Assembly (NCBI GenBank): GCA_028822675.1
Contig: JAPKDE010000033.1
Location: 1-17,128 of the forward strand
DNA: 17,128 nt
Reading direction: 5' to 3'
DNA from: Dehalococcoidia bacterium
GTDB lineage: Bacteria; Chloroflexota; Dehalococcoidia; UBA3495
The notes under the pieces were generated by a model. That model searched no databases, was not told the origin of the DNA, and was given only the letters and a program-made list of their open reading frames with translations. Below are positions 7,556 to 14,922 of this stretch, one piece after another (the first letter of the stretch is position 1; each line of letters starts with the position of its first letter). Position numbers and translations under genes: made by a program.

Positions 7556-8818
7556 ATGAGACTACCCCAGCCCCGTTTAACTCCAGACTGGTTGTTCACC
7601 TACACCGGCGTAATGTTGTTGTTGGGCGTGGCCGTGAACTGGGGCGCGGGATTCACTCAGTTTGCCCACAGCCTGACACTGCCATCCATGGAAGTGGATT
7701 TGGGCTTGTCCCACACCAAGGCTGGCTTGGTCATAACCGTGGCCAACCTGGTACGCATCTGCAGCACTTTCACGGCTGGCACTCTAGCTCCACGTTACGG
7801 CAGTCGTTTCATCATTGGCGTAGGCACGGTGGCAGCCGGCAGTTCCATGATCATGCTGGGCTTATCCCAAACTTACCTGCTGGTATTGTTGTCGTCCGCA
7901 TTCATGGGCGTCGGCACTGGCATGGCCCTGGCTCCCATGATGGGTCTGCTGTCCCGGTTTTTCCGAGTTGGTGATCGGGGCCTGGCCGCTGGCTTGGCGT
8001 CCATGGGCGGCAGTTTCGCCTTCATTTTCGCCGGCGTATTAGTGCCGTGGTTGGTGGGAAAAGACGCTGATGAGGGCTGGCGTAATAGCTGGTTTGTCTT
8101 CGGAGCCTTGGCCATTGGCATCGGGCTTACCGCTCTGATTTTCCTCAAGGAACAGCCCAAGTCAGCCGAGGGCGGAGTTAGTGCCAATCAAGCTGCTCCG
8201 CGTGTTCGGGGCGCCTGGCCCATGGCTGCCTACAAGAGCCCTATGATCTGGCTGGCGACTTTCCTAGCCTTCAACACCGGTTGGTCCCAGGGTGTGTTCA
8301 ACGCCTTCTTCGGCGTTTATCTCTCCCAGGAAAACAGCATCAGCCTGGGCACCGTCGGGCAATTGGTGGTTCTCATTGGCGTGATTAGTATCAGCAGCGG
8401 CACTTTCTGGGGAGCATTGTCAGACCGGGTCAGCCGAGGTCAGGCATTTTTCTACTCGTACGTGTTACAGGCCATCGCCTTTGCCTTAATGGCCCTGTTC
8501 CCCGGAATAGTCAGTTTCATCATCGCCGCCGTTTTGATTGGTTTCACGCTCCGGGCGGCGTACACCATCTGCGCGGCCTGCTCCGGGGATTACGTGGCGG
8601 TGCAGTTTTCGGCGGCGGCATTCGGGTTGATTTCTGTGGGGGCCGGACTGGGCAATGCCCTGTCTCCCACCGTTGGTGGTCTCATCGCCGATAGCTTTGG
8701 TATGCATTGGTCATTTGCCCTGGCCATGATTGGTGCAATTGTTGGAATGGCAGCATCGGTGGTGATGATCAAAAACCCGGCAAGTAGACAAGCAACTCTG
8801 CCAGCCCCATCTACTTAA
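7556..8818 (+). CDS. MFS transporter
   Basis: This 420-residue inner-membrane carrier has about twelve hydrophobic segments. Helix 1 begins near residue 13 (LFTYTGVMLLLGVAVNWGAG). The cytoplasmic loop after helix 2 reads AGTLAPRYGSRFIIG, a motif-A-like element. A polar central loop (KEQPKSAEGGVSANQAAPRVRG, about residues 197-218) splits the two six-helix bundles, and the second half repeats the pattern (WGALSDRVSRGQAF). It resembles monocarboxylate-type MFS proteins, but I would not assign a substrate. The ATG follows the epoxide hydrolase stop by 102 bp and has no clear Shine-Dalgarno; the A+T-rich gap contains several TATATT/TATTAT-like hexamers and may hold its own promoter. The gene converges on the methyltransferase gene with only 8 bp between stops. 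Confidence 0.88.
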   Translation: MRLPQPRLTPDWLFTYTGVMLLLGVAVNWGAGFTQFAHSLTLPSMEVDLGLSHTKAGLVITVANLVRICSTFTAGTLAPRYGSRFIIGVGTVAAGSSMIMLGLSQTYLLVLLSSAFMGVGTGMALAPMMGLLSRFFRVGDRGLAAGLASMGGSFAFIFAGVLVPWLVGKDADEGWRNSWFVFGALAIGIGLTALIFLKEQPKSAEGGVSANQAAPRVRGAWPMAAYKSPMIWLATFLAFNTGWSQGVFNAFFGVYLSQENSISLGTVGQLVVLIGVISISSGTFWGALSDRVSRGQAFFYSYVLQAIAFALMALFPGIVSFIIAAVLIGFTLRAAYTICAACSGDYVAVQFSAAAFGLISVGAGLGNALSPTVGGLIADSFGMHWSFALAMIGAIVGMAASVVMIKNPASRQATLPAPST

Positions 8819-8826
8819 AATCCAGG

Positions 8827-9642
8827 CTAAGAACCGGTCTGCCAGGAAACAACTCGCGGCTCCAGGTTCACCGAGCCCTTGATCGAGAATCCCCCATCTT
8901 TTTCTTCTAGGACATCAGGCAGCAACTCCTCCAGGCGCTCCATCTCCGCCGAATTGGGCGTTACGTAAAGGCGACGGGCCAGTTGATCCTTGGCTGCCTC
9001 CAGGCTCTCAAAACCCCGATTACGCTCCGTATGGACCACATGGATGTCAGGCTCAACCCCCAACTGCGTCAGTACCTCTAAAAACTCGGGCAGGCTGGGC
9101 AACGGCGAACGTGGAACGCCGTGCATCGGCTCCCACAGCGGGTATATCTGTGACTGTGGCGGAGCTTGGTAGACGATGACCAGTACCTGCTTGGCATGCT
9201 GCTCAAGTTTTCTGACAAACGCCTCAATGTCTTGAATCACGTATAAGACGTGGCAGCAGATGGCCAGGTCCGCCTGGGGAGCTTGGGCGTCCAGCCATCC
9301 CGACTCGATGACTTCAACGTTTGGCACATTGAATTCTGACGCAACTTCACGCAACACCCGGCACATGCTGGGTGACGGCTCCACAGCAAACACTTTTTGG
9401 GCCTCCAGCGCCAACGGCAGCGCCAGTCGTCCGCCACCGGCCCCAACGTCCAGCACCACCTGCTCTGGCGTGACCAACTGCCGCAGATAATTTACCAGCG
9501 GGTCGTCAATACGCCGTGGGTCAGCCCTGAATTGCTGGGCAAAATTACTCCACGAGTCAGCCGGTGGGTCTTCTTTCCGCATGCTGTCAGACTGAGCATG
9601 CTCCACGCGTACCATCTCGTTCCAATGTTCGGTTGCGCTCAT
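8827..9642 (-). CDS. Class I SAM-dependent methyltransferase
   Basis: This 271-residue cytoplasmic protein has a Rossmann methyltransferase core. Motif I is VVLDVGAGGGR at about residues 62-72, followed by the acidic end of strand 2 (VFAVEPS, Glu88), a ribose-binding position, and motif IV-like DLAICCHVLYVI. The acceptor substrate cannot be predicted. I chose ATG 9640-9642 because AAAGGGG (9647-9653) precedes it and it yields MSATEHWNEM. An open extension back to 9696 exists only because the start region has been duplicated: the extension repeats SATEHW, and its copy of the start codon is ATA. The gene is divergent from the lipoprotein dehydrogenase gene, with 115 bp between their starts. Its stop lies 8 bp from that of the converging MFS gene. 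Confidence 0.88.
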   Translation of the reverse strand: MSATEHWNEMVRVEHAQSDSMRKEDPPADSWSNFAQQFRADPRRIDDPLVNYLRQLVTPEQVVLDVGAGGGRLALPLALEAQKVFAVEPSPSMCRVLREVASEFNVPNVEVIESGWLDAQAPQADLAICCHVLYVIQDIEAFVRKLEQHAKQVLVIVYQAPPQSQIYPLWEPMHGVPRSPLPSLPEFLEVLTQLGVEPDIHVVHTERNRGFESLEAAKDQLARRLYVTPNSAEMERLEELLPDVLEEKDGGFSIKGSVNLEPRVVSWQTGS

Positions 9643-9686
9643 GATTCCCCTTTGCCAATGTTCAGTTGCGCTTATAAGTCGCCTTT
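9622..9686 (-). repeat. 33-bp tandem duplication of the methyltransferase translation start
   Basis: On the minus strand, 9686-9655 and 9653-9622 are two 32-nt copies matching at 27 positions, with period 33. Each covers a Shine-Dalgarno-like block, the start position and the first codons. The downstream copy has AAAGGGG, ATG and SATEHW codons. The upstream copy has AAAGGCG, ATA and the same SATEHW codons. The upstream copy therefore has a weakened ribosome site and no start codon, leaving only the inner copy functional. Confidence 0.85.
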
Positions 9687-9757
9687 GAATGAACAATTCT
9701 GCTTTAGCTGTCGTATAAATTTTAAATCAGAAACACAGTACGGGTAAAATACGATCT

Positions 9758-11044
9758 ATGACCTGCCGGAGCCATCACGTTTGCTTAGTCACAGCTATCA
9801 TAATTGCCACATTTTTTATTGTGGCTTGTGGCGGTGCTGGTTCTCCTACGCCGCCGGGACTAACTAGTACCACCTTTGTTCCAATCGCAACTACACAGTC
9901 CAATCCCACGGCGAACCCGCTAACAATTGCCACACCCGCCCGAGAATCCACGCCTCCGGCCAAGCTGCCAGAGCTGGCTTTACCCATGGTGTTCACACAA
10001 TTCAGGTTAGGCCGACTCACGAATCTGGTGCAGTCTGGTGAGCGCATTTTTGTGACCGAGCAGACTGGCCGAATTGTGTCATTCCCAAGAAACCCTGACG
10101 CATCCGCACCAACCTCATTCTTGGACATCCGAGACCGGGTGAGCGATTCCGGAAACGAGGAAGGACTGCTGGGGTTTGTCTTTGATCCAGAATTTGACTC
10201 CAACGGCCATTTTTTCGTCTACTACTCAGCCGCCAGCCCGAGACGTTCAGTCATTTCGCGGTTCACGGCAACTGATTCGTCGGGCCAAAGCGTGGCTGAC
10301 CCGGATAGTGAATTGGTCGTTCTGCAAGTGCCGCAACCATTCTCGAACCACAACGGCGGACAACTGGCCTTTGGACCGGACGGCATGCTGTACATTTCCC
10401 TGGGTGACGGCGGCTCAGGCGGCGACCCCAACGGCAACGGTCAGAACAAGTCCACTCTGCTGGGTTCCATCCTGCGTATTGACGTTTCCAGCCCATCGGC
10501 CGAGAAAGCGTACGCAGTACCTGCCGACAACCCATTTGTTGGCTCCAGCAGCGCCAAAGGAGAGGTCTGGGCCTACGGACTGAGGAATCCTTGGCGTTTC
10601 TCCTTTGATCAGCAGAACGGCAACCTGTGGGCCGGAGACGTGGGCCAAAATAGCTTTGAAGAGATCAACCTTATCGAAAAGGGCGGAAATTACGGCTGGA
10701 ACACCCTAGAGGGCAAGCACTGTTACTCTCCCATGGCCAACTGTGATCCTTCCGGCACAACCCTGCCGGTGGTTGAATACGGCGCGAGTAATGGCTGCTC
10801 GGTAATCGGTGGCTACGTATACCGAGGCTTGGCAATTCCTGAACTAGCCGGAAACTATATTTACGGCGATTATTGCTCTGGGTTGGTGCGTGGTTTCCGG
10901 TACGAAACCGGCGAAGCCGTTGGGGACTTATTGCTGGTGAATTCAGGCGTGAATATCACATCATTTGCCGAGGACGGCAGCGGCGAGATTTATGCGCTTT
11001 CCCAGGACGGGCGCATCTACTTGCTGACCTCCATGGCCCCCTAG
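9758..11044 (+). CDS. PQQ-dependent glucose/sorbosone-type sugar dehydrogenase, lipoprotein
   Basis: The 428-residue protein is an exported six-bladed beta-propeller of the soluble quinoprotein sugar dehydrogenase family (YliI/Asd-like), which oxidises aldose sugars with PQQ. Residues 1-24 form a lipoprotein signal with a hydrophobic core (LVTAIIIATFFIVAC) and lipobox Cys24. A Pro/Thr-rich linker to about residue 68 tethers the domain. The key blade motif NHNGG with candidate base His198 is followed by DGMLYISLGDGG, then LGSILRIDV, WAYGLRNPWRFSFD, AGDVGQNSFEEI, GGNYGWNTLEG and YVYRG...YIYGDYCSG, all diagnostic. Several Cys (322, 329, 347, 373) could form disulfides outside the membrane. The length is as expected including the linker. 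The ATG has only a poor ribosome site (GGGTAAAA upstream). The gene is divergent from the methyltransferase and has its own transcription start region. Whether PQQ is made by this organism is not visible here. Confidence 0.93.
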   Translation: MTCRSHHVCLVTAIIIATFFIVACGGAGSPTPPGLTSTTFVPIATTQSNPTANPLTIATPARESTPPAKLPELALPMVFTQFRLGRLTNLVQSGERIFVTEQTGRIVSFPRNPDASAPTSFLDIRDRVSDSGNEEGLLGFVFDPEFDSNGHFFVYYSAASPRRSVISRFTATDSSGQSVADPDSELVVLQVPQPFSNHNGGQLAFGPDGMLYISLGDGGSGGDPNGNGQNKSTLLGSILRIDVSSPSAEKAYAVPADNPFVGSSSAKGEVWAYGLRNPWRFSFDQQNGNLWAGDVGQNSFEEINLIEKGGNYGWNTLEGKHCYSPMANCDPSGTTLPVVEYGASNGCSVIGGYVYRGLAIPELAGNYIYGDYCSGLVRGFRYETGEAVGDLLLVNSGVNITSFAEDGSGEIYALSQDGRIYLLTSMAP

Positions 11045-11098
11045 TTGTAATATAAGTCGGTATTTCCCGGCCCTAGCAGTAATTCTGTAGTTAATCGC

Positions 11099-11124
11099 GG
11101 TTCCGGAAATTGACTCCGGAGACC
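11099..11124. repeat. Imperfect inverted repeat upstream of the acyl-CoA-dehydrogenase-like gene
   Basis: TCCGGA occurs at 11102-11107 and 11115-11120. With the flanking GGT (11099-11101) and GACC (11121-11124) it forms an inverted repeat around a 7-nt AATTGAC loop with one unpaired base. It ends 17 bp before the ATG, just upstream of the AGGAG ribosome site. It may be an operator or leader hairpin; there is no independent support. Confidence 0.3.
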
Positions 11125-11141
11125 AAATTTCAGGAGCAAGC

Positions 11142-12302
11142 ATGACCTATTTCCCATTAACCAAGCATCAACTTGACTGGCAGGAGCGTGCCAGAGACAT
11201 CGCCGCACGCGAGTTGGCCCACCGGGCCGACGAAACTGACCGTCTGGGACGATTTCCCACCGAATCGCTGGACGCCCTACGCAAAGAAGGACTCTGGGGC
11301 CTGCGGGTTCCCAAGGAGTACGGCGGCATGGGTGAGGACATGGTCACCACCTGCGTTATCGTTGAAGAACTCTCCAAGAAGTGCCCATCCACCGCCATGT
11401 GCTACAAGATGCACCTAGAGGGCGCCGAAATTATCTCCATGATTCCCACGCCTTATCAGGTAGAACATTATGTTGAGCCACTGGCCAAAGGTGAGATATT
11501 CACGGCGGCGGCGGGCGGGGAATCGGCCGGTGCTGGCGACGACTGGACGCCCGTCAACACCGTCTCCGCAGTAACCAAGGTCCCCGGCGGCTACCAACTG
11601 GACGGCGTCCGCAAGGCTTACGTGACTTCAGCCGGACACTGCACGCACTACGAGTTCCGGACCCGCGTCGGCGAGGACACACCCCAAACGAATGGAACCA
11701 AGTTGTTTTTCAAAGAGGACCAGGTTGAATGGGAGATACTCGCTCCTTGGGACGGTCTGGGCATGCGCGGCAACAGCAGTTCGCCAGTCAAGTTCACCGG
11801 TTTCGTGCCTGATGAAGGACTTCTCGGGTCGGAACACACCATCTACCCTGACACGGACAAGTTCCTGCGACCCATGCTAGGGCTCACTTACGCTGCTGCC
11901 TACCTGGGAATCGCCTCCGGTGCTTATGAGATCGCGCTGGAGGAGATGCCACGCGAGTACCGCAGCGGCGCTCGTCGAATCGACAACATAATTTACCAGC
12001 GCCGCATGGCTGAGATGTCCACTCAGATCGAAGCTGCCCGGACGCTCATGTTCTCAACCGCCCTCTGGTTTGACCAAAACCGAGGCAACAATGACCTGCC
12101 GTACCTGCAGGCCAAGGTTAACTGCTCAGAGGCAGCGACGAGAGTCACACAGGACCTGATGACCTGCTTCACCGGCACGGCGTTTGCCCGTCGTTTGCCC
12201 TTGGAGCGTTATTTCCGGGATGCCCGCGCTGGGCTGGTCATGGGCATGGCCAACGACGTGGCCTACCAGAACATGATCCCTCACCTATTTCCAGGGAAAT
12301 AA
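11142..12302 (+). CDS. Acyl-CoA dehydrogenase-fold flavoprotein, catalytic Glu not conserved
   Basis: This 386-residue protein has the whole acyl-CoA dehydrogenase fold. There is an N-terminal helical domain with LRKEGLWGLRVPKEYGGMG (about 46-64), then a middle beta domain (GESAGAGDDW at 126-135, GYQLDGVRKAYVTSAG, WDGLGMRGNSSSPVKF at 203-218). The C-terminal helical domain carries R-x-DNIIYQRRMAEMS and the end motif FRDARAGLVMGMANDVAYQN. At the position of the medium-chain enzyme's base (seven residues after the Ala of RDA) there is Gly368, not Glu. The RDARAG...ND form is common in actinobacterial and Chloroflexota relatives of unknown chemistry, some of which may be flavin monooxygenases or use a different base. 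AGGAG precedes the ATG by 6-7 nt. It is followed 41 bp later by a luciferase-like gene and then a GMC gene, a probable flavoenzyme operon. Confidence 0.88.
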   Translation: MTYFPLTKHQLDWQERARDIAARELAHRADETDRLGRFPTESLDALRKEGLWGLRVPKEYGGMGEDMVTTCVIVEELSKKCPSTAMCYKMHLEGAEIISMIPTPYQVEHYVEPLAKGEIFTAAAGGESAGAGDDWTPVNTVSAVTKVPGGYQLDGVRKAYVTSAGHCTHYEFRTRVGEDTPQTNGTKLFFKEDQVEWEILAPWDGLGMRGNSSSPVKFTGFVPDEGLLGSEHTIYPDTDKFLRPMLGLTYAAAYLGIASGAYEIALEEMPREYRSGARRIDNIIYQRRMAEMSTQIEAARTLMFSTALWFDQNRGNNDLPYLQAKVNCSEAATRVTQDLMTCFTGTAFARRLPLERYFRDARAGLVMGMANDVAYQNMIPHLFPGK

Positions 12303-12343
12303 TCGTCTTCAACTGAATCCATTCATCAAAACAGGATGTAAAT

Positions 12344-13300
12344 ATGCCAGATAAGTTAGTCGGAGCAGTCGTCAGGGGTAGCACTATTGCTGAAATACAA
12401 GCGAACATCGCCCGCGCTGAAGAACTGGGCGTTCATGCCGCGTGGATGACCGCCGGAGGGGCCAGCTTGGACAGCTTAACCGCCTTTGCAGCGTCGGCGG
12501 CTGCTGTTGGTCCTTCAGGAAGAATCAAGCTAGGGACGTCGATCATACCCACCTACCCGCGCCACCCACTGGTGGTAGCGCAGCAAGCCCAGGTTGTAGC
12601 CCAACTGGCGCCGGGTCGTCTCCGGCTAGGAGTTGGCCCCAGTCACCGGCCGACCATCGAGTCCATGGGCATCGATTTCAACAAGCCCCTGGCACACCTG
12701 AGGGAATACATCCAAATCTTGAAAGGCATCCTGCAAACGGGGTCGGTGGACTTCAAGGGCGAGCATTACTCCGCCACCGCCACCATCGCGGGGCCGTTAG
12801 ACGTCCCGGTCATGGGCTCGGCCCTCAGAACTGGTTCATTTGAACTCTGCGGGGCCGTGGCCGACGGCGCAATCAGTTGGATTTGCCCCGGTGTCTATCT
12901 GCGTGATGTGGCATTACCGGCCATGGAAAAGGGCGCTAAAGAAGCGGGCAGGCCGGTGCCACCACTCATCGCCCACGCTCCGGTCTGTGTCCATGACAAA
13001 CCGGACGAGGTGCGCGCTGCCGTGCGTGAACAGTTCGGCCACCCAGGCTTGCCGTTCTACCGGAACATGCTGATCGCGTCCGGCTACCCTGAGGCGTCAA
13101 GTGGAGAGTGGAGCGACGCTATGATTGACGGAGTGGTTATCCTGGGCGATGAAGAAACCTGTGCCCAGCGAATCCAAGAATTATTTGACCTGGGCGCAAC
13201 TGAAGTCCTGGCCTCGCCCGTAATCACCGGGCCAGACCGGGCGGCGTCACTAGACCGGACCATGAGACTACTCGGACAGGCTGCAGGCGCAGTCAGATAA
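12344..13300 (+). CDS. LLM-class flavin-dependent oxidoreductase
   Basis: This 318-residue luciferase-like TIM-barrel enzyme starts MPDKLVGAVVRGSTIAEI. The family core is clear: IKLGTSIIPTYPRHPLVVAQQA (about residues 66-87), then LAPGRLRLGVGPSHRPTIE (about 94-112) and the helix YIQILKGIL. The pattern of PTYPRHP plus GVGPSHRP is typical of F420-dependent oxidoreductases related to methylene-tetrahydromethanopterin reductase-like proteins, so F420 is a reasonable guess for the cofactor. It is only distantly similar to the luciferase-like protein at 223-1107, so it is a separate subfamily and not a recent duplicate. AGGATG lies just upstream of the ATG. It sits 41 bp after the acyl-CoA-dehydrogenase-like gene and 37 bp before the GMC gene. 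Substrate unknown. Confidence 0.92.
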   Translation: MPDKLVGAVVRGSTIAEIQANIARAEELGVHAAWMTAGGASLDSLTAFAASAAAVGPSGRIKLGTSIIPTYPRHPLVVAQQAQVVAQLAPGRLRLGVGPSHRPTIESMGIDFNKPLAHLREYIQILKGILQTGSVDFKGEHYSATATIAGPLDVPVMGSALRTGSFELCGAVADGAISWICPGVYLRDVALPAMEKGAKEAGRPVPPLIAHAPVCVHDKPDEVRAAVREQFGHPGLPFYRNMLIASGYPEASSGEWSDAMIDGVVILGDEETCAQRIQELFDLGATEVLASPVITGPDRAASLDRTMRLLGQAAGAVR

Positions 13301-13337
13301 CCGCTCTGGCGGCAATTTCGGCACTAAAAGGGAGAAC

Positions 13338-14888
13338 ATGAGATACGACGTTGTCATTGTTGGTGGTGGATCTGCCGGTTGCACGCTGGCCACTCGCCTG
13401 AGCGAAGACCCCAACCGCTCGGTTCTGCTGCTGGAAGCCGGGCCGGATTACACGACCCTGGAGCAAACGCCTGACGAGTTGAAGCTGGGGCACCGTCAGG
13501 AAGCGTCCGACAGTGAATCGCGGTTCAACTGGGCCTACAAGGGCCAGGGTACTACCGACCAGACCGTGCCCATGCAGGTGGCGCGGGGCAAAGTCATTGG
13601 CGGCTCGGGTTCGGTCAACGGGCAGGTCTTCCTTCGGGGTGTGCCCGAGGACTACGACTACTGGGCCGCCGAGGGCAACGACCAGTGGAGTTTCATAAAT
13701 CTGCTGCCCTTCTTCCGCAAATTAGAGACCGACCTAGACGTAAAAGACGATTTTCACGGCACCGACGGACCCATCCCCGTAAGGCGACTCGCCCGGGCAG
13801 ATTTCATGCCGGTAAATGAAGCCTTTCACCAAGCAACTATTGAGGAAGGTTTTCCCGAAGACCCAGACATGAACAACCCAGACTCCACGGGAACCGGCCC
13901 GGTGCCGATGAATAACCCTGAAGGCATCCGCACCAGCGCTGCCCTGGCCTACCTGAACCCCAACCGCCACCGCCTGAATTTGACCGTCAAAGCCAATGTC
14001 CTAGCGCATCGGATAGTCTTTGACGGCGACCAGGCAATCGGAGTGGAAGTAGAAAGCGGCGGCGAGACGTTCACCGTGGAAGGGTCAGAGATAATTCTCT
14101 GCGCCGGCGGTATCGCATCGCCCCAATTACTACTGCTATCCGGGGTTGGGCCGGCTGCTCACCTAAGCGAATTTGGCATCCCAGTGATCAAAGACCTACC
14201 CGGCGTGGGGCAAAACCTGCGCGACCACCCGCTGGTCACAGTAGAACTTGAGCCCAGAAACGGGGTTAAACTGGCCACGATTGAGCCTAGAATCCAGAGC
14301 GGGCTGCGTTACACCGCCGATGGGTCGTACACCAGAAACGACATGCAGCTTTTCCCATCGTCATTCACCGGGCTGCGGGCTGGCGACCCGCTACAGGGCC
14401 GGAGTCCCGACCGCCCCCAGGGTATGAGAATCACCTGCATACTGAAGCTGGCCGATAGCTCTGGTGAGCTGACACTCAACTCGGCTGACCCCGCCGACTC
14501 GCCCCACTTGGAATACCGGTATTTTGAGACTGAGTGGGATCGGCAGCGAATGCGCGAGGCGATTCATCTGTCGCTGGACTTACTGGAACACCCATCGTTT
14601 GGGCCGCTGATAGAGCGTCGCATCTCGCCCACTGACGACGATGTAGCCACCGACGATGCCCTGGACGCCTGGCTGCGGCAGAATGTCGCCACCACTCAGC
14701 ACACTTCGGGCACCTGCAAGATGGGTCCGGAGTCAGACTCCATGGCCGTGGTTGACCAGTACTGCCGTGTTCGCGGGCTGCAAAATCTGCGGGTGGTTGA
14801 CCTATCCATCTGCCCCAACGTCGTCCGCGCCAACACCAACGCCACGGCGATCGTAATCGCAGAAAGGGCCGCCGGCTGGATCAGCTAG
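13338..14888 (+). CDS. GMC family oxidoreductase (choline/alcohol dehydrogenase-like)
   Basis: This 516-residue FAD enzyme oxidises an alcohol group of a small organic substrate. The N-terminal ADP-binding motif is VVIVGGGSAGCTLATRLSED (GxGxxG at 9-14), followed by the acidic ribose binder in LLLEAGP. GMC signature 1 is ARGKVIGGSGSVNGQVFLRG at about 82-101, and signature 2 lies around ILCAGGIASPQLLLLSGVGP. The active-site His455 is in TTQHTSGTCKMG, and its partner is an Asn in RANTNATA (Asn499 by the usual 44-residue spacing), giving the His/Asn pair of the choline-oxidase type. The length is slightly short for the family but complete. There is no signal peptide, so it is cytoplasmic. AGGGAG precedes the ATG. 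It is the last gene of the flavoenzyme run, and its final codons form the 5' arm of an intrinsic terminator. Confidence 0.95.
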   Translation: MRYDVVIVGGGSAGCTLATRLSEDPNRSVLLLEAGPDYTTLEQTPDELKLGHRQEASDSESRFNWAYKGQGTTDQTVPMQVARGKVIGGSGSVNGQVFLRGVPEDYDYWAAEGNDQWSFINLLPFFRKLETDLDVKDDFHGTDGPIPVRRLARADFMPVNEAFHQATIEEGFPEDPDMNNPDSTGTGPVPMNNPEGIRTSAALAYLNPNRHRLNLTVKANVLAHRIVFDGDQAIGVEVESGGETFTVEGSEIILCAGGIASPQLLLLSGVGPAAHLSEFGIPVIKDLPGVGQNLRDHPLVTVELEPRNGVKLATIEPRIQSGLRYTADGSYTRNDMQLFPSSFTGLRAGDPLQGRSPDRPQGMRITCILKLADSSGELTLNSADPADSPHLEYRYFETEWDRQRMREAIHLSLDLLEHPSFGPLIERRISPTDDDVATDDALDAWLRQNVATTQHTSGTCKMGPESDSMAVVDQYCRVRGLQNLRVVDLSICPNVVRANTNATAIVIAERAAGWIS

Positions 14889-14906
14889 CGGCCCTTTTGG
14901 TTTTTT
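14863..14906 (+). terminator. Intrinsic terminator overlapping the GMC stop codon
   Basis: AAAGGGCCGC (14863-14872) pairs perfectly with GCGGCCCTTT (14888-14897). An inner GCTG/CAGC stem (14875-14878 with 14882-14885) closes a 3-nt loop. The run TTTTGGTTTTTT follows. The GMC stop TAG (14886-14888) lies in the hairpin. There is no equivalent T-run on the minus strand, so it should work only for rightward transcription, ending the flavoenzyme operon before the convergent selenoprotein gene. Confidence 0.9.
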
Positions 14907-14922
14907 AGAACGTTGTTGCGGG

